In this document: in pieces, positions 1 to 6,320 of the stretch
Layout of the letters: every line of letters starts with the position of its first letter
How positions within the stretch are numbered: the first letter of the stretch is position 1
Source: JBOIBN01 sp050739575
GTDB lineage: Bacteria; Pseudomonadota; Gammaproteobacteria; JAKDMP01
NCBI GenBank assembly: GCA_050739575.1
Contig: JBOIBN010000104.1
Location: 1-6,805 of the forward strand
Direction: 5' to 3'
DNA: 6,805 nucleotides
Notes under the pieces: generated by a model
Databases searched by the model: none
Seen by the model: only the letters and a program-made list of their open reading frames with translations
What the model was told of the DNA's origin: nothing
Position numbers and translations under genes: made by a program

Positions 1-1220
1 GCGCTCGACTCGGTTTGCGCGATGTCAAGGCGGTGCCGTGCTTCGACAAGCGCTTCGCGGTGGCCCAAGTTCGCCTGTTGTGCGGCCTCGGTCGCGGCCT
101 CGCCGGCATCGCGTGCGGCCTGAGCCTCATGGCTTCGCTCCTGCGCGGCCCGCAACTCCGGTTCACGCCGTTCAAGCTCGGCGTGCAGGGCAGCCGCACG
201 TTCAACATCGACCGCGGCCCGCTGTTCGTTCTCGGCAAGCTGCTCCGTGAGCGCTTGCAGACGCTCCTGATGCAATCCATGCTCGCGCCGCGCCCCGGTA
301 ATCGCTTCTTCCAGCCGCGCAACCTCGGTCTGCAATTCAAAGTAACGCTGCTGAATCTTGCCGGCAGCCTCTACGGCTGCGTCATGCTCGGCGCGCGCAC
401 TGATAAGTTCGCGCTCGACAGCGCGCTCGCGCGCAACTTCGGCTTCCACGGAGAGATTCCGATCACGCGCCTCTTTTTCGCGTTCGCCCAGCTCGGCATC
501 GAGTGCCTGCATGCGCAGGGCCAGCAATTCGGCACGCCGCCGCCGCTCTTCGCTCTTCAGTTCCTTGTAGCGTTCCGCGGCCCGGGCCTGGCGACGCAGA
601 TGCGCGAGCTGCTTGCCGACCTCTTCGAGCACGTCGTCCAAGCGCTCGAGATTCTCGCGGGTGTGGTGAATACGGTTTTCGGTTTCCCGCCGCCGTTCCT
701 TGTAGCGCGAAACGCCGGCGGCCTCTTCCAGGAATTCGCGCAGTTCCTCGGGTTTGGACTCGACCAGCCGGCTGATCGTGCCCTGCTCCATAATCGCGTA
801 GCTGCGCGGTCCGAGCCCCGTGCCGAGAAAGACGTCGGTGATGTCGCGACGCCGGCAGCGGGTGCCGTTCAGGTAATAGCTGGAGATTCCCTCGCGATCC
901 ACGCTGCGCCGGATCGCGATTTCGCTCCAGTTCGCATATTCGCCGCCGAGCCGACCCTCACTGTTGTCGAAGATCATCTCGACCGCGGCACTCCCGAGCG
1001 GCTGGCGGCCGGAGGAGCCATTGAAGATGACATCGGCCATCTGGCCGCCGCGCAGATGCCGCGCCGAGCTTTCGCCCATGACCCAGCGCACGCCGTCGAC
1101 GATGTTCGACTTCCCCGAACCGTTGGGTCCGGCGATGCCGACAAGCACGCTGGGAAACTCGACGCTGGTAGGGTCGACGAAGGACTTGAATCCTGCCAGC
1201 TTGATCCGCTTGAGCCGCAT
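1..1220 (-). CDS. smc: Chromosome segregation protein SMC, N-terminal part (runs off the left edge)
   Basis: SMC is the ATPase core of bacterial condensin and organises and segregates the chromosome with ScpA and ScpB. The visible 406 codons begin MRLKRIKLAGFKSFVDPT, the usual SMC start, and read without a stop to the window edge. Walker A is GPNGSGKS at residues 31-38. The head lobe continues through WVMGESSARHLRGGQM (46-61), an RCRRRDITDVFLGTGLG block (121-137) and the Q-loop glutamine Gln146 in YAIMEQG. From about residue 170 the sequence becomes a long Glu/Arg/Leu/Ala-rich coiled coil. The hinge, second coil, signature motif and Walker B lie outside the window. A second ATG at 1230 is in another frame, so 1220 is the start. 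The gene is divergent from queF with a 63-base gap, in which I see no convincing promoter. In relatives zipA and ligA often follow smc; that cannot be tested here. Confidence 0.97.
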   Translation of the reverse strand, partial: MRLKRIKLAGFKSFVDPTSVEFPSVLVGIAGPNGSGKSNIVDGVRWVMGESSARHLRGGQMADVIFNGSSGRQPLGSAAVEMIFDNSEGRLGGEYANWSEIAIRRSVDREGISSYYLNGTRCRRRDITDVFLGTGLGPRSYAIMEQGTISRLVESKPEELREFLEEAAGVSRYKERRRETENRIHHTRENLERLDDVLEEVGKQLAHLRRQARAAERYKELKSEERRRRAELLALRMQALDAELGEREKEARDRNLSVEAEVARERAVERELISARAEHDAAVEAAGKIQQRYFELQTEVARLEEAITGARREHGLHQERLQALTEQLAENEQRAAVDVERAAALHAELERREPELRAAQERSHEAQAARDAGEAATEAAQQANLGHREALVEARHRLDIAQTESS

Positions 1221-1283
1221 CCGGGGCCATAGGTCTTTCCAGGCGCTAGTGTAAATTATCGGTCGAGGTCGAGCCACGTCACT

Positions 1284-1673
1284 ATGTCGAACACCCCTTC
1301 CAGAACTCTCGAAACCTTTGCCAATCCGCAGCCGGACCGCGATTACACCATCCGCATGGATTTGCCCGAGTTCACCTGTCTGTGTCCGCTCACCGGCCAG
1401 CCGGATTTCGCGCGCCTCGAACTCCAATACGTGCCCGCTGAACGCTGCGTGGAACTAAAAAGCCTCAAGCTCTACCTGTGGTCCTACCGCGACGAGGGCG
1501 CCTTCCACGAGGCGGTCACGAACCGCATCGCCGACGATCTTGTCGCCGCCCTCGCCCCGCGTTACCTGCGTTTGCGTGCCCGGTTCAATGTGCGCGGCGG
1601 CATCGCGACCGAGGTTATTGCCGAGCACCGTGCGTCCGGCTGGAACGCCCCACCGCCCGTCACCCTGCCATGA
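1284..1673 (+). CDS. queF: NADPH-dependent preQ0 reductase QueF (short, single-domain type)
   Basis: QueF is a cytosolic enzyme that reduces 7-cyano-7-deazaguanine (preQ0) to preQ1 with NADPH, on the way to queuosine in tRNA anticodons. The 129-residue protein has the family signature: nucleophile Cys34 in TCLCPLTGQPDF, proton donor Asp41 seven residues later, the QueF motif ELKSLKLYLWSYR at 57-69, and His75-Glu76, which bind substrate. The Cys-to-Asp (7) and Cys-to-Glu (42) spacings equal those of B. subtilis QueF (Cys55, Asp62, Glu97). The length fits the unimodular type I enzyme and not the ~280-residue tandem form of E. coli. A weak GAGG lies 15 bases before the ATG. Its TGA overlaps the ATG of the next gene, so the two are probably one transcript. 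Confidence 0.95.
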   Translation: MSNTPSRTLETFANPQPDRDYTIRMDLPEFTCLCPLTGQPDFARLELQYVPAERCVELKSLKLYLWSYRDEGAFHEAVTNRIADDLVAALAPRYLRLRARFNVRGGIATEVIAEHRASGWNAPPPVTLP

Positions 1674-2434
1674 TCTCCGGTTTCCTGGCCGGCTTCCAGG
1701 CGCTGGTCAAGGGCGTGGAACTGATTACCGAGCCGGGCCTGCGCCGCTACGCCATCCTGCCGCTCCTGTGCTCGGTCCTCGCCTTCGTGGTGCTGATCGT
1801 GCTCGCCGCGTATTTCTTCGGCGACCTCACCAGCTGGATCAAGAGCCTGCTTCCGTGGTGGCTCGCTTGGACCGTGTGGTTGCTGTGGATCGCGCTCGGT
1901 GCATTCTTCGTCTTCGGCTTCTATTTCTGCTTCACCCTCATGGTCGGCCTCGTCGGCCTGCCGTTTTTCATGGCACTCACCAACGCCGTCGAGCGCCGCC
2001 TGACCGGGCGCCTGCCCGAAACCCATCGCGGCATGCTCTATTTGTGCTGGATCGGCTTCTGGCGCCAGTTTCCACGCCTCTTTTACCTGCTGATCCTGCT
2101 CCTTCTGGTGCTCGTCGTCACCCTCATCCTGATATTCATCCCACTGATCAATTTGCTGCTCACACCGCTGTGGTTCCTGTTTGGATCCTGGGTGCTCGCG
2201 GTCATGATCAGCGACTTCCCACTCGGAGCGCGCAACCTCGACTGGGCGCGCCAGCACGAGCTGATCAAGCAGAATCGCGGCCGAGTACTCGGCTTCGGCG
2301 TCGCCTGCTCGTGCATGGCCCTGGTCCCGGTGCTGAACCTCTTCCTGCTGGCGGCGGCCACCGCTGGCGTTACGGCGCTGTGGGTAGAGGTTCTCGAGCT
2401 CGCGGCAGGCAATTCCGAGCCACGGCTTGCATGA
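1670..2434 (+). CDS. EI24/CysZ-family inner-membrane protein
   Basis: This is a 254-residue, very hydrophobic protein of the EI24 (DUF540) family, which includes E. coli CysZ (253 residues), a sulfate transporter. Hydrophobic blocks lie at about residues 28-50, 64-100, 136-182 and 207-238, separated by Arg-rich cytoplasmic-looking loops such as NAVERRLTGR (105-114). The family-type motif ISDFPLGARNLDW (180-192) and the NRGRVLGFGVA segment (202-212) match the conserved C-terminal part. I chose ATG 1670 because it overlaps the queF stop as ATGA; the frame is open further upstream, but that part only shadows queF. Membrane location is clear. Sulfate transport is an inference from length and family, since EI24 members without that role are common, and no other sulfur gene is nearby. 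The dksA promoter overlaps its last codons. Confidence 0.85.
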   Translation: MISGFLAGFQALVKGVELITEPGLRRYAILPLLCSVLAFVVLIVLAAYFFGDLTSWIKSLLPWWLAWTVWLLWIALGAFFVFGFYFCFTLMVGLVGLPFFMALTNAVERRLTGRLPETHRGMLYLCWIGFWRQFPRLFYLLILLLLVLVVTLILIFIPLINLLLTPLWFLFGSWVLAVMISDFPLGARNLDWARQHELIKQNRGRVLGFGVACSCMALVPVLNLFLLAAATAGVTALWVEVLELAAGNSEPRLA

Positions 2435-2455
2435 GACCGAACCTTCCGGTATAAA
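2427..2455 (+). promoter_or_regulatory. Probable sigma70 promoter of dksA
   Basis: A -10 box TATAAA (2450-2455, five of six consensus bases) sits exactly 17 bases after TTGCAT (2427-2432, three of six). The -35 box overlaps the stop codon of the upstream membrane-protein gene, so dksA can be transcribed alone as well as by read-through. The predicted leader is short, about 30 bases, and carries a GGGAG Shine-Dalgarno at 2480-2484, six bases before the dksA ATG. No operator or discriminator could be assigned. Confidence 0.55.
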
Positions 2456-2490
2456 TGTCCAATTTCCCACGATCATACTGGGAGTGAGCA

Positions 2491-3114
2491 ATGGCGGTCA
2501 CCCGCCGCAAGACCCCGACCAAAAAGGCTGCCCCAAAGAAAAAGCCGGCGGCAGGAAAGGCTGCGACCTCAAAGGCCACAGCCCGCAAGGACGCGCCGAA
2601 AAAAGCGGCGCCGGCCAAACCTGCCCCGCGAAAGCCGGCGGCGAAAAAGCCCGCACCGAAAAAACAGGTTTCGCGCAAACCACCCGCTCCACGCACCAGC
2701 GGCCTGGCCGGGGACATCAAGCCCTACAAGCCGAAGCGCGGCGAAGCCTACATGAACAAGCCCCAGCGGGCGCATTTCGAAGAAATCCTGGTTGCCTGGA
2801 AACGCGAACTCATGGAAGAAGTGGATCGCACCGTCCATCACATGCAGGACGAGGCGAGCAATTTCCCCGATCCCAACGATCGCGCGAGCCAGGAATCGGA
2901 ATTCAGCCTGGAACTGCGGACGCGCGATCGCGAGCGCAAACTGCTGCGCAAGATAGACGAGGCACTCAAGGCTCTGGAGATCAACGAATACGGTTGGTGC
3001 GAAAGTTGCGGCTCCGAGATCGGAATCCGCCGCCTGGAAGCGCGCCCAACCGCATCGCTCTGCATAGACTGCAAGACCCTCGACGAGATACGCGAACGTC
3101 AGATCGGCGGATGA
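2491..3114 (+). CDS. dksA: RNA polymerase-binding transcription factor DksA with a basic N-terminal tail
   Basis: DksA enters the RNA polymerase secondary channel and, with ppGpp, resets promoter output in the stringent response. The last ~130 residues are a textbook core: a coiled coil, tip acidic residues Asp127 and Asp130 followed by Ala132 in FPDPNDRAS (E. coli Asp71, Asp74, Ala76), the EFSLELRTRDRERKLLRKI arm, and a four-cysteine zinc site at Cys170, Cys173, Cys191 and Cys194. The Asp130-to-Cys170 spacing (40) equals that of E. coli Asp74 to Cys114. The oddity is residues 1-70: 18 Lys, 6 Arg, 18 Ala, 13 Pro and a single acidic residue, like a histone H1 or AlgP tail, giving 207 residues against about 150 in E. 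coli. A good GGGAG Shine-Dalgarno six bases upstream and the 17-base-spaced promoter support ATG 2491, so the tail is probably translated. A gluQ remnant follows after 23 bases. Confidence 0.95.
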   Translation: MAVTRRKTPTKKAAPKKKPAAGKAATSKATARKDAPKKAAPAKPAPRKPAAKKPAPKKQVSRKPPAPRTSGLAGDIKPYKPKRGEAYMNKPQRAHFEEILVAWKRELMEEVDRTVHHMQDEASNFPDPNDRASQESEFSLELRTRDRERKLLRKIDEALKALEINEYGWCESCGSEIGIRRLEARPTASLCIDCKTLDEIRERQIGG

Positions 3115-3137
3115 TCCCCGGCGCGGCGCCGTAATCC

Positions 3138-3323
3138 ATGATGCCGGTCCGCGGCCGCTTCGCCCCCACCCCGAGCGGTCCTCTCCATTTCGGCTCACTG
3201 GCGGCCGCGTTCGTCTTCCTGAGTCAGTCGCCGCCCGCAGCGCTCGCCGATGCCGCCACGGACGAAGTCCGGGCTTGGACGCTCGCGAACTGGCATCCCG
3301 TGGCGCTTGCACACACGCCATGA
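3138..3323 (+). pseudogene. gluQ: gluQ remnant: glutamyl-Q tRNA(Asp) synthetase with internal deletion
   Basis: Intact GluQ (YadB) is a ~300-residue GluRS-like enzyme that attaches glutamate to queuosine at position 34 of tRNA-Asp; its gene commonly follows dksA. Only 61 codons remain. Residues 7-24 (RFAPTPSGPLHFGSLAAA) are the N-terminal start of the catalytic fold with the HIGH-like HFGS motif. Residues 27-61 (FLSQSPPAALADAATDEV and LANWHP) resemble the extreme C-terminus of GluQ. The middle ~230 residues, with the zinc ligands and the KMSKS-like loop, are absent. The join lies at about 3207-3220. The reading frame is kept through to the natural-looking stop, which overlaps the next start as ATGA. 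It cannot be an active synthetase. The C-terminal assignment is from memory of the family, so a chance short ORF after a larger deletion, or an assembly collapse, remains possible. ATG 3141 could also serve as start. Confidence 0.75.
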
Positions 3324-4312
3324 ACGCTCCGGCTCATGGCCGTATCCAGGCTTCGGCATTCCGTCCGCCGCGCGGCTTGACCGGTGCGAACCGGCAAACG
3401 CTGCTCGGCGGCGTCCCGCATCTTCCCCGGCTGCATCCACTGCGGGAACGCTGGGAATTGCCGGACGGCGATTTTCTCGATCTCGACTGGATCCGTAACG
3501 AAGGCAAATCGTGGGGGCTCGTTCTTCCCGGCCTGACCGGTGGCCTCGATTCGCCCTATGCCTCCCGCGTGCTGAAGCGGTTCGCTGCCGCGGGTTGGCG
3601 CGCGGCGCTGCTTAACTATCGCGGACTTTCGGGACGACCCAATCGCCTCGCCATCGGCTATCACGCCGGTTTTACGCGGGATCTCGATCTCGTTGCCCGC
3701 CGCTTCGCCGCGCGTTACGGTCCGGGCGCCGTCATCGGCTATTCGATGGGCGGCGGCATCGTGCTCAAGTGGCTCGGCGAAAGCGGTGCCGCGGCACCGC
3801 TCACGGCGGCGGCGGCCGTTTCCGTGCCGTTTCGGCTTGCGCCCACCTCCGACAGCCTGCGCAACGGCGAGGCCCGCGGCTACGGACGCTACCTGCTTCG
3901 CGGTTTGCGTCGCCATACGCGGCGCAAATTCGCGCAAGTCTCGCCGCCCTTCCTGCTCCCGCCGCTCGGCGAACTCGAAAGCATTTATGACTTTGACGAG
4001 CGCATCACCGCGCCACTACACGGCTTCGACGGGGCGAACGACTATTACGAGCGCACAAGCTGTCTGCCCTGGTTGCGTCGCATCGCCGTGCCGACGCTGA
4101 TCGTCAACGCGCTCGACGATCCCCTGATTCCGCGCGAAACGCTACCCGCGGCGACCGATCTCTCGCCCTCAGTCACGCTGGAATTATCAGCGCACGGCGG
4201 CCACGTCGGTTTTCTTGGCCACGGCCGCTTCGGCCTCCCCCGCTTCTGGCTCGACGATCGCCTGCTCGATTTTCTTGAATCGCGCGAGCCGCGCACCACC
4301 CACCGGGTGTAA
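3320..4312 (+). CDS. YheT-family alpha/beta hydrolase
   Basis: A 330-residue protein that aligns by eye with E. coli YheT along its length: FRPPRGLTGANRQTLLGG (14-31), WELPDGDFLDLDW (45-57), LPGLTGGLDSPYA (69-81), NYRGLSGRPNR (99-109), ITAPLHGFDGANDYY (229-243) and SAHGGHVGFLG (290-300). The expected catalytic triad is visible: Ser142 in the elbow GYSMGG, Asp266 or Asp267 in NALDDPL, and His295 in GGHVGF. There is no signal peptide, so it is probably cytosolic. The family's physiological substrate is not established; it is usually called a predicted esterase or hydrolase. ATG 3320 is chosen because it overlaps the stop of the gluQ remnant as ATGA and the homologous region starts soon after; the 15 upstream in-frame codons lie inside gluQ. 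It has no obvious Shine-Dalgarno of its own, which fits translational coupling. Confidence 0.9.
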   Translation: MNAPAHGRIQASAFRPPRGLTGANRQTLLGGVPHLPRLHPLRERWELPDGDFLDLDWIRNEGKSWGLVLPGLTGGLDSPYASRVLKRFAAAGWRAALLNYRGLSGRPNRLAIGYHAGFTRDLDLVARRFAARYGPGAVIGYSMGGGIVLKWLGESGAAAPLTAAAAVSVPFRLAPTSDSLRNGEARGYGRYLLRGLRRHTRRKFAQVSPPFLLPPLGELESIYDFDERITAPLHGFDGANDYYERTSCLPWLRRIAVPTLIVNALDDPLIPRETLPAATDLSPSVTLELSAHGGHVGFLGHGRFGLPRFWLDDRLLDFLESREPRTTHRV

Positions 4313-4320
4313 GCTTCCGC

Positions 4321-4345
4321 CCGCAAGACGCGATGCGTCTTACGG
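4321..4345. repeat. Near-perfect palindrome between the hydrolase and phosphoesterase genes
   Basis: CCG-C-AAGACGC (4321-4331) pairs with GCGTCTT-A-CGG (4335-4345) around a three-base GAT loop: ten of eleven pairs match, with one C/A mismatch at 4324/4342. A second, mutually exclusive hairpin can form from TTACG (4340-4344) and CGTAA (4350-4354). There is no T-tract on either side, so a classic rho-independent terminator is unlikely. It could be a dispersed palindromic (REP-like) repeat, an mRNA 3'-end stabiliser, or an attenuating structure before the next ribosome binding site. Confidence 0.6.
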
Positions 4346-4367
4346 CCCTCGTAACGGGAGATTCGCG

Positions 4368-5864
4368 ATGCCGATTCGAATTGCCGCCATACTCGTTTTG
4401 CTGCTGTCCGCAGCTTCCGTTTCGGCCGTACCGGCACCCGTGCCGTCTTCGCCGATCAAATATCTCGTCGTGATCTTTCAGGAAAACATTTCCTTCGATC
4501 ACTATTTCGCGACTTACCCGAACGCGACCAATCCGCCGGGCGAACCCGCGTTTCATGCACTGTCCGGAACACCGAGCGTCAACGGGTTGACGCCGGAGTT
4601 GATTGCACACAACCCGAACGGCGTCGCACCGTTCCGGCTCGACCGCAGCCAGGCCGTGACCTGCGATCAGGATCATGGCTACACGGCCGAACAATATGCC
4701 TATGACGGCGGGTTGGTGGACCGCTTCCTGCCGGTCGCGGAGAAGCACGCGGCACCGGGCTGCAACCCGAAGCTCGTCTTCGGCTATTACGACGGCAACA
4801 CCGTTACCGCGATGTGGAACTACGCCCAGCATTTCGCGATGAGCGACAATTCCTTCGGCACCAATTTCGGCCCTTCGACGCCCGGCGCTCTGAACCTGGT
4901 ATCCGGCAATACGCACGGCGCGAACCCGGACATCCCCGATCACGTCGTGTACGGCACGACCATCTCCGATCCCGATCCGGCCTTCGATGATTGCTCGCAA
5001 GGTAAGACGGTCCGCTTCGGCGGCCGGAACGTCGGCAATCTGCTGAGCGCAAAGGGCGTCACCTGGGGCTGGTTCGAGGGCGGCTTCCAGCCCACGTCGA
5101 GAACAAAGGACGGCCGCGCGATATGCAATTCGAGCCACAAGAACGCGATTGGCGCGAACATTCCTGATTACGTGCCGCACCACGAACCGTTCCAGTACTA
5201 TGCCTCGACGGCGAATCCACATCACTTGCCACCGCTGTCGGTTGTGAATATCGGCCACGATGGGCCCGCCAATCATCAATACGGGCTGGAGGATTTCTGG
5301 AACGCCGTTGCACACGGCGATCTGCCGGCAGTGAGTTTCCTCAAGGCACGTGCGTATCAGGACGGACACGCGGGCTATTCCGGACCGATAGACGAACAGC
5401 ACTTTCTGGTCGCGACCATCAACCGCCTGCAACAAAGCAAGTATTGGCCTTCGATGGCGATCATCATCGCCTACGACGATTCCGACGGCTGGTACGACCA
5501 CGTCATGCCGCCAATCGTGAACCATTCCGACGATCCGAAACACGACGTGCTGCTCGGCAAAGACATGTGCGGCACGCCGCCGAAGGATGCTTATCGTGAC
5601 CGTTGCGGCTACGGCCCCCGCCTACCCTTGCTGGTTATTTCACAGTGGGCGAAGGGCAACTACGTGGATCACAGCCTGACCGATCAGACTTCTATCCTGC
5701 GCTTCATCGAGGACAACTGGAATCTCGGCCGTATCGGCGACCAGTCGTTCGATGCGAAAGCCGGCACCCTCGACAATATGTTCGACTTCAGCCAGCCCGA
5801 CTTGCGGCAACTGATTCTCGATCCGCAAACGGGCGAACCCGTCACGACAAAGAAACCGGATTGA
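4368..5864 (+). CDS. Secreted phosphoesterase, AcpA / phospholipase C superfamily
   Basis: This 498-residue protein has a Sec-type signal peptide (MPIRIAAILVLLLSAASVSA, likely cut after Ala20), so it acts in the periplasm or outside the cell. It belongs to the phosphoesterase family of bacterial phospholipases C and the acid phosphatase AcpA. Key blocks are VVIFQENISFDHYF (34-47), with Glu39 and Asn40 as metal ligands; NSFGTNFGPSTPGALNLVSG (161-180), with Ser170 or Thr171 as nucleophile; NIGHDGPANHQYG (294-306); and IIAYDDSDGWYDH (366-378), with Asp370 and Asp371 as further ligands, spaced much as in AcpA. Six cysteines in the mature part (99, 132, 209, 253, 401, 413) could form three disulfides. 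It hydrolyses phosphomonoesters or phospholipids; which one cannot be read from sequence. ATG 4368 has GGGAG seven bases upstream and starts exactly at the signal peptide. No phosphate-starvation box was recognised. It may be read through from the dksA operon. Confidence 0.88.
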   Translation: MPIRIAAILVLLLSAASVSAVPAPVPSSPIKYLVVIFQENISFDHYFATYPNATNPPGEPAFHALSGTPSVNGLTPELIAHNPNGVAPFRLDRSQAVTCDQDHGYTAEQYAYDGGLVDRFLPVAEKHAAPGCNPKLVFGYYDGNTVTAMWNYAQHFAMSDNSFGTNFGPSTPGALNLVSGNTHGANPDIPDHVVYGTTISDPDPAFDDCSQGKTVRFGGRNVGNLLSAKGVTWGWFEGGFQPTSRTKDGRAICNSSHKNAIGANIPDYVPHHEPFQYYASTANPHHLPPLSVVNIGHDGPANHQYGLEDFWNAVAHGDLPAVSFLKARAYQDGHAGYSGPIDEQHFLVATINRLQQSKYWPSMAIIIAYDDSDGWYDHVMPPIVNHSDDPKHDVLLGKDMCGTPPKDAYRDRCGYGPRLPLLVISQWAKGNYVDHSLTDQTSILRFIEDNWNLGRIGDQSFDAKAGTLDNMFDFSQPDLRQLILDPQTGEPVTTKKPD

Positions 5865-5881
5865 TTTGCATCGCCGAAGCG

Positions 5882-6112
5882 TCAGTCATCGGCAATCCGA
5901 ATCAGCTTCATGCGCCCGGACGCGCCGCTCTTGATCGTGACCGCTGACTTGCGGCAGTCGAAGTGCCGAGCAACCAGCATCATCAGCTCTTCGTTGGCCT
6001 TGCCGTCCACCGGCGGCGACTTGAGCTGCGCAAGCCATACGCCATCACTATCCGGTCCTTCCAGAGAACTCACGCGCGCGTTAGGTTTGACCTTGACCCG
6101 TATCGTCTTCAC
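5882..6112 (-). CDS. DUF167 (YggU/UPF0235) family small protein
   Basis: A 76-residue protein of the DUF167 family, a small conserved alpha/beta fold without an agreed function. The family core is complete: KVKPNAR near the start, WLAQLKSPPVDGKANEEL (26-43), and IKSGASGRMKLIRI (60-73). The start is a GTG at 6112, with AGGAG six bases upstream; a TTG 45 bases further out is in frame but adds residues that do not look like the family. It converges with the phosphoesterase gene, leaving only 17 bases and no visible terminator between them. Codon use and GC content look like the rest of the chromosome, so this is the last native-looking gene before the AT-rich patch. Confidence 0.88.
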   Translation of the reverse strand: MKTIRVKVKPNARVSSLEGPDSDGVWLAQLKSPPVDGKANEELMMLVARHFDCRKSAVTIKSGASGRMKLIRIADD

Positions 6113-6280
6113 AATCCGCTCCTGTAGATCCGCTCCGCCTGAGCCAAAAATGTGCAAGCCCTAAAGAGATTGACGAAGACCTGTGGAACTTCTATCTCTA
6201 GCCGCTTAAGCTAGAACAACCTCACGAACGGCACATGCGCATCGATGACGAAAGTGACAGACTGAAACGCCACGATGTGC
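6113..6280. other. Noncoding stretch upstream of the DUF167 gene
   Basis: I find no convincing gene here on either strand. It must hold the DUF167 promoter, read leftwards, but no good -35/-10 pair is visible. A small inverted repeat TCTAGC (6197-6202) / GCTAGA (6210-6215) with a seven-base loop is present and may be chance. Base composition begins to fall from the chromosomal level here. Confidence 0.4.
6119..6123 (-). promoter_or_regulatory. Shine-Dalgarno fixing the GTG start of the DUF167 gene
   Basis: On the minus strand AGGAG lies six bases before the GTG at 6112-6110. This is the reason for preferring the GTG over the in-frame TTG at 6157-6155, which has no such site. Confidence 0.7.
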
Positions 6281-6320
6281 AACCCGTGTCCTCAGACTCT
6301 TTTGTTACCTATCTCCCCGG
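6281..6320. repeat. Possible remnant of an insertion-sequence end (imperfect direct repeats)
   Basis: Two related blocks, ACCCGTGTCCTCAG (6282-6295) and ACCTATCTCCCCGG (6307-6320), match at 9 of 14 positions and start 25 bases apart. Repeats of the type 'TTACC-TATGTCCCCGG' are familiar to me from the multi-repeat termini of IS21- and IS481-like elements. No transposase remains beside it, so this would be a degraded or solo end. The stop codon of the broken gene to its right falls inside the second block, suggesting that the gene's native end was cut here. Confidence 0.35.

Noticed and set aside
15..1232. Long 405-codon open frame on the plus strand
   Set aside because: It is the exact antisense, codon-aligned shadow of smc, whose minus-strand translation gives Walker A, the Q-loop and the coiled coil.
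1221..1283. Divergent promoter between smc and queF (TAAATT at 1252-1257; TACACT on the other strand)
   Set aside because: Neither candidate -10 has a supporting -35 at 16-18 bases, so the sites cannot be assigned.
1478..1669. Upstream extension of the membrane-protein frame
   Set aside because: This part only overlaps queF in another frame, is Arg/Pro-rich, and does not resemble the EI24 family; ATG 1670 with the ATGA overlap is far better.
1562..2491. 309-codon open frame on the minus strand
   Set aside because: It is antisense to the CysZ-like membrane protein; the Glu/Gln/Asp-rich product is the mirror of hydrophobic Leu/Val codons.
2521..2700. Lys/Ala/Pro codon repeats in dksA as a tandem-repeat array or CRISPR
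   Set aside because: The repetition is compositional at protein level; the DNA units are irregular and there are no constant repeats with spacers.
3119..3131. GC hairpin (CGGCG / CGCCG) between dksA and the gluQ remnant, considered as a terminator
   Set aside because: Only five base pairs and no following T-tract; it is expected by chance in such GC-rich sequence.
4173..5543. 456-codon open frame on the minus strand
   Set aside because: It lies antisense to the phosphoesterase and hydrolase genes, has no recognisable motifs, and is Arg-rich low-complexity sequence typical of high-GC antisense frames.
6197..6215. Inverted repeat TCTAGC/GCTAGA as operator or terminator
   Set aside because: Six base pairs with a seven-base loop, no T-tract and no clear position relative to a promoter.
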